This document shows positions 60,415 to 64,000 of a DNA stretch of 64,000 nucleotides, in pieces. Under the pieces are notes generated by a model that saw nothing but the letters and a program-made list of their open reading frames with translations, ran no database searches and was not told the origin of the DNA. The DNA is from Mucor racemosus. Taxonomy: Eukaryota; Mucoromycota; Mucoromycetes; Mucorales; Mucoraceae. The stretch covers positions 930,001 to 994,000 of the forward strand of contig JAPEHQ010000004.1 of the NCBI GenBank assembly GCA_027405735.1, written 5' to 3'. A program made the translations under genes and the position numbers. Numbering within the stretch: the stretch's first letter is position 1; each line of letters begins with the position of its first letter.

Positions 60415-61830
60415 AGTTTTCAATCCTCAAAGTCGGAATGGGCCTTCCCTTTTCTATAATTAACCTCATACTAAACGATTTTGGGATATATCTTAAACAT
60501 TGCTAATAAATAAAAGCTGGTCGCATTATCTTACCTATTCCTAAATTTATTCTATATCTCATGAAAGACTCAAAAACGCGTAAAATTCACTGCTTTTTTC
60601 TTGAAAAATGTGTCTCATTTTTCATTCCTGCTCTGCTTTTTTTTTTACTAAATAACACCAAGAAAAAAATATATGCCAATGTACCTGAGATGCTCACCTT
60701 TAATTTAAAAACAAGTATCCAAAAATATCCTACTTTTTACAGTTGATATTAATTTTTCAGTGCTAGTGTTTCAGATTTTTACGCGCATTTCACTGCTAAA
60801 GGATTGAAAACTTTGAGGCTTCATATCTCTATACAAAATTAAGCTATACTAGAACGTTTTAATAATAAAACTTACTTGTTTTAATGCTCTTTATAACATC
60901 TTTGAGTATAAAAAAATTCTGAGCACTTTTATTTTTTTTTCATTTTTTTTGACATTTCTATAGTAGGTTTCAAAAAATCGGTTAAACTGAGCAACATTTT
61001 TTTTGTATTCATGTCATTAAGCTTGTTGATCTCTCTTAGATCCAATTTAGAGTTTTTTAAAATATTGATTTTTCGTGGAGATATTTTCAAAAATGTGTAC
61101 AAAAAGGTACCTCCATTTCTAACGTCCATTTTTCCCTTATATACCCTCATCCCAAATTCTGAATCTGAAAAAAATTTGGACAAAAATATTGTTTTCTCTA
61201 CCAAAAATGCAGCTAGAAGACTTTGCAATAGCTCAATCGATAGATAATGTTTTTGCGCATTATTTCAATTAGTTGTATTTTAAATATGCTTATAAAAAGT
61301 AATGTGTATCTTCAAAAAACCTCCAAAAATGCAATTGCATTTTACGCAAAATTTAATGTGGAATATTTTTTTGATTTTTATTTAAATCTATGCAGAATTT
61401 AAAACTGTACAAAAACTATTTAATACGCTAGGTCAACTTACTTGGCAGTTCAGGAGCATTTATATGATTTTGTTTTTTTAATCATTTTTCGTCCATTTTT
61501 TAGAATAAATTTTGGGATCCCGTTATGATAGGTTTTAAGCTGTGATAAGTCCCTATTATTTTGATTATCTCGACCAAAAACCAATATGTTTCGCTAAAAC
61601 AAAAAATGCAGCGTAGCAATCAATTAGAACTATCTTGTGAATACAGAAATTAAGTCCTAGATAATGAGTTTTAAGTTTTACATAATAATAAACTAATATT
61701 GACAACTGCAGAAAACAAAGAAAAAAATTCCATTCTTGTGAATATTGATCCAATTAATCTTCAATTATACAAGATGGTAGATTTAAATATATCCTGCATA
61801 AAAGCGTATACTTCTACTTTCACAAATGGC
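60415..61830 (-). repeat. Dispersed repeat R1, inverted copy f
   Basis: Reverse-complement copy of R1 including the core (60929-61247, open on both strands) and the 5' section up to TATCCTGCATAAA near 61800. It is very close to copy e, so the two are probably the youngest copies. Confidence 0.8.
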
Positions 61831-64000
61831 TGTGAATTGAGAAAATTATTAGCAAAACATGCTGCTTCTGTCTACTGGTACTGAAACCACTAAAAGATTC
61901 GCTTTCAACGGGCAATGATGCAAGTTAGCTCCAATGTTATATCACACAGGTCCTAAAATAGTCTCCATAGGTGGTATTGGTTTGGACTTCCATGAGCAAT
62001 TGTGCATTGAGGGAACCAGTTGAAAAATCTTTTGTATTTAAATACCAGCAAATCGCAAACCTTTGTTTTTGAATGAGTTTTATCACAAGTTGGTAATTAA
62101 TCAATCATTAATCCAATAGTAGACAATGTGGTTACTTGGCTAGTTTTTAAAGTTTCAAAAAATATGGAGTAAATGAAAATACAGGATGCCAAGCTAGATT
62201 ATTGGTCTACAAACAAACCTCAACAAGAGAGAAAATTTGAGAGTGCTTATCAGTTACTCAAACTCGTAACATTGTAGGTTGCCATTTGAAATTCAATTGT
62301 GTATAATAAGACGTAATTTCCCAGAGTAAAACGTAAGTTAGTCCTTGATGAAAGGTGAATTACCTTCAATTATACTGTGCCCGGATAGATGATATCTAAA
62401 ACCACAATAACAAATAGAATTGAGGTAAGCTATCAATTCTCAAAGAAGCTAAAAATAAGATTTTTATCATCACCATACTTGGGGTTGCTAGTAAAACATG
62501 AATGGAAAAGAACAAATATCTATATATCTATATATATGATTTTATTTAGAATTTGATTTTGGTTCAGATACTTCTTTTGATCTTATATATGAAATGTATA
62601 TGAATTGATCACAAGGTGTTACTTGTTTCAATAAATGTATTCAAATGAATAATGGCAAATTAAAAAGCGTGTGCATGCATAATGAATATCATATTTTTAG
62701 TTGTGGTTTTGAAATTTCAGGTCAATTTTGCCCAGTTCTCACATGAGTTTTCTAAGGTAAAGAGTTTATTTCAGTTCCCAGCAAATGCGAAATAAAAGGT
62801 ACTTGTAGACGCACAATGTGTACTATCTCAGGTATCTTCAAGTATTTTTTTTTCTGTCGATGCTTCTTACAAAGAAATACTGCGCTCTATAGCTTTTGAT
62901 TGAAGTTGATGAAAGTAACCGTCTCTCGTTTTTAAATACTGATAATAATACTTGAGCAAAAAAACAATTTGTGTATGCTATGCGCAACTTTGCACATTAT
63001 ACTAATATATAAATATACTCTGGTAAGACAAGATGGAAAACGTGCAGATTGTAGAGCTATATCAGAAAAAAGTACAATAACACGACAGCAAAATGTTGGT
63101 ACTTTGTAACATTCTAATGTGTGTTATACAGACCGAATCTAGGTTATAACATAAATTGGAATAATTAATTAACCAAGAAAATTCTATGAATATTTCAACA
63201 TATAATCAATGATTTGGAAAACCATGTTCTTAAATGTAATGGAAATTATTGGAATTGAAGATTGAGAACTACTACAATGGAAAGGTTTTCAAATATTACA
63301 ATTTAAATCAAACAATCATAAACAGTAAACATATCGCTTGCGCCCGATAGTCTAAACGGCAATTATCATAACGGCAATACAAATCAAGCCATGGCTCAGT
63401 AAGCATTGCCAATATAATAACATATGTGCCGAGATTCCAGCCTCGAGAAACATCATTTCATTATAGCAAAAAGGAAAATAGAAATGTGGGTCCAAAAGTG
63501 GCGTTCGGTGCCAAAATAGACACGCCATTTCGTTCTAAGCTACAAAAGATTGTATTTTTGCGTATTGTTACTGTGGCTCAAAAATGAAATGATTTACTAA
63601 ATGAACAAGATATCAAGACTCGTACTCTAATTATTTTTCCATTAATGATTTAATGAGAAAATTTACTTGAGTCTTATTGCTAATCGACTCCCTATTTATA
63701 TTGTTTATTTTTAACAATTTTTTTTTTTTTTGAATTGCTTAGCCTTTTCAATATCAGGCTCAAGAAATGCCAAGCATGGAGATACGATTTAACCGAGGTG
63801 TGGTTTTTTTAAATTATACTTTTAGAGTGAATAAATCAGATAAACCAAATTACATGCACAAGTAATCCAAATACACATATAAGAGATGAATGTAATGTCT
63901 TTTTCGTGCTAATAAAATGGATTTGTCAACCCTTTTTATTGTTCCTCAAAAATTCTCTGGGCATAAACGGTTTTGCATCATGTTTCAATTCAATGACGGT
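61831..64000. other. Gene-free AT-rich end of window
   Basis: No coding, tRNA or repeat relationship recognised. A weak tRNA A-box-like TAGTCTAAACGG near 63350 lacks the rest of a tRNA. TA-rich runs occur at 62520-62540. Confidence 0.45.

Noticed and set aside
63340..63420. tRNA-like A box TAGTCTAAACGG after GCGCCCGA
   Set aside because: No B box or T-arm at the expected distance and no cloverleaf. Treated as chance or a very old fragment.

Overview
This window looks like nuclear DNA of an early-diverging filamentous fungus, most likely a Mucoromycota/Mucorales species (Mucor, Parasitella or Phycomyces type). The evidence is AT-rich sequence, short GT-AG introns (mostly about 45-120 nt) that cut nearly every gene into 2-9 exons, AT-biased codons, TATA boxes about 50-90 bp before several ATGs, and protein families typical of these fungi. 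Genus is inference. No rRNA, convincing tRNA, CRISPR or intact transposase was found.

Layout. (1) 2.5-9.8 kb: glycogen debranching enzyme (-) and an SLC10A7/Rch1-type carrier (+) diverge from a shared 472-bp promoter region. (2) 9.8-15.2 kb: repeats. (3) 15.2-20.9 kb: fumarylacetoacetase, a GH15 trehalase/glucoamylase-type enzyme and a small two-TM protein, all +. (4) 20.9-23.9 kb: no gene seen. (5) 23.9-32.5 kb: a dense island with a predicted myristoylated methyltransferase (-), a partly resolved small gene (-), an Ato/GPR1 acetate-channel protein (+), an ITFG2-like protein (-) and MsrA (-). (6) 33.9-34.3 kb: a lone small secreted eight-cysteine protein. (7) 34.3-49.9 kb: a 15.6-kb gene desert of dispersed repeats, including a duplicated segment carrying a decayed dynein intermediate-chain exon. 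(8) 49.9-59.8 kb: a second dense island with an Rsc7/Swp82-PHD chromatin protein (+), Mpv17/Sym1 (-), a Ccc1/VIT metal transporter (+), a secreted PL8 lyase (+) and an unrecognised 279-aa protein (-). (9) 59.8-64 kb: another repeat copy and featureless AT-rich DNA.

The genes do not form one pathway. Two enzymes act on storage glucans or sugars (debranching enzyme, GH15), and an acetate transporter and tyrosine catabolism (FAH) fit carbon scavenging. ITFG2 points to nutrient sensing through TORC1 regulation. Mpv17 and possibly MsrA serve mitochondria, and Ccc1 serves vacuolar iron. The less ordinary parts are the ITFG2 homologue, the Rsc7-PHD fusion whose stop codon lies one base from that of its convergent neighbour, a 10-nt micro-exon in the Ccc1 gene, the PL8 lyase, and a roughly 1.5-2-kb dispersed repeat with six copies whose core stays open on both strands. 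All exon boundaries were joined by eye from reading frame, GT-AG sites and family similarity, without transcript data.
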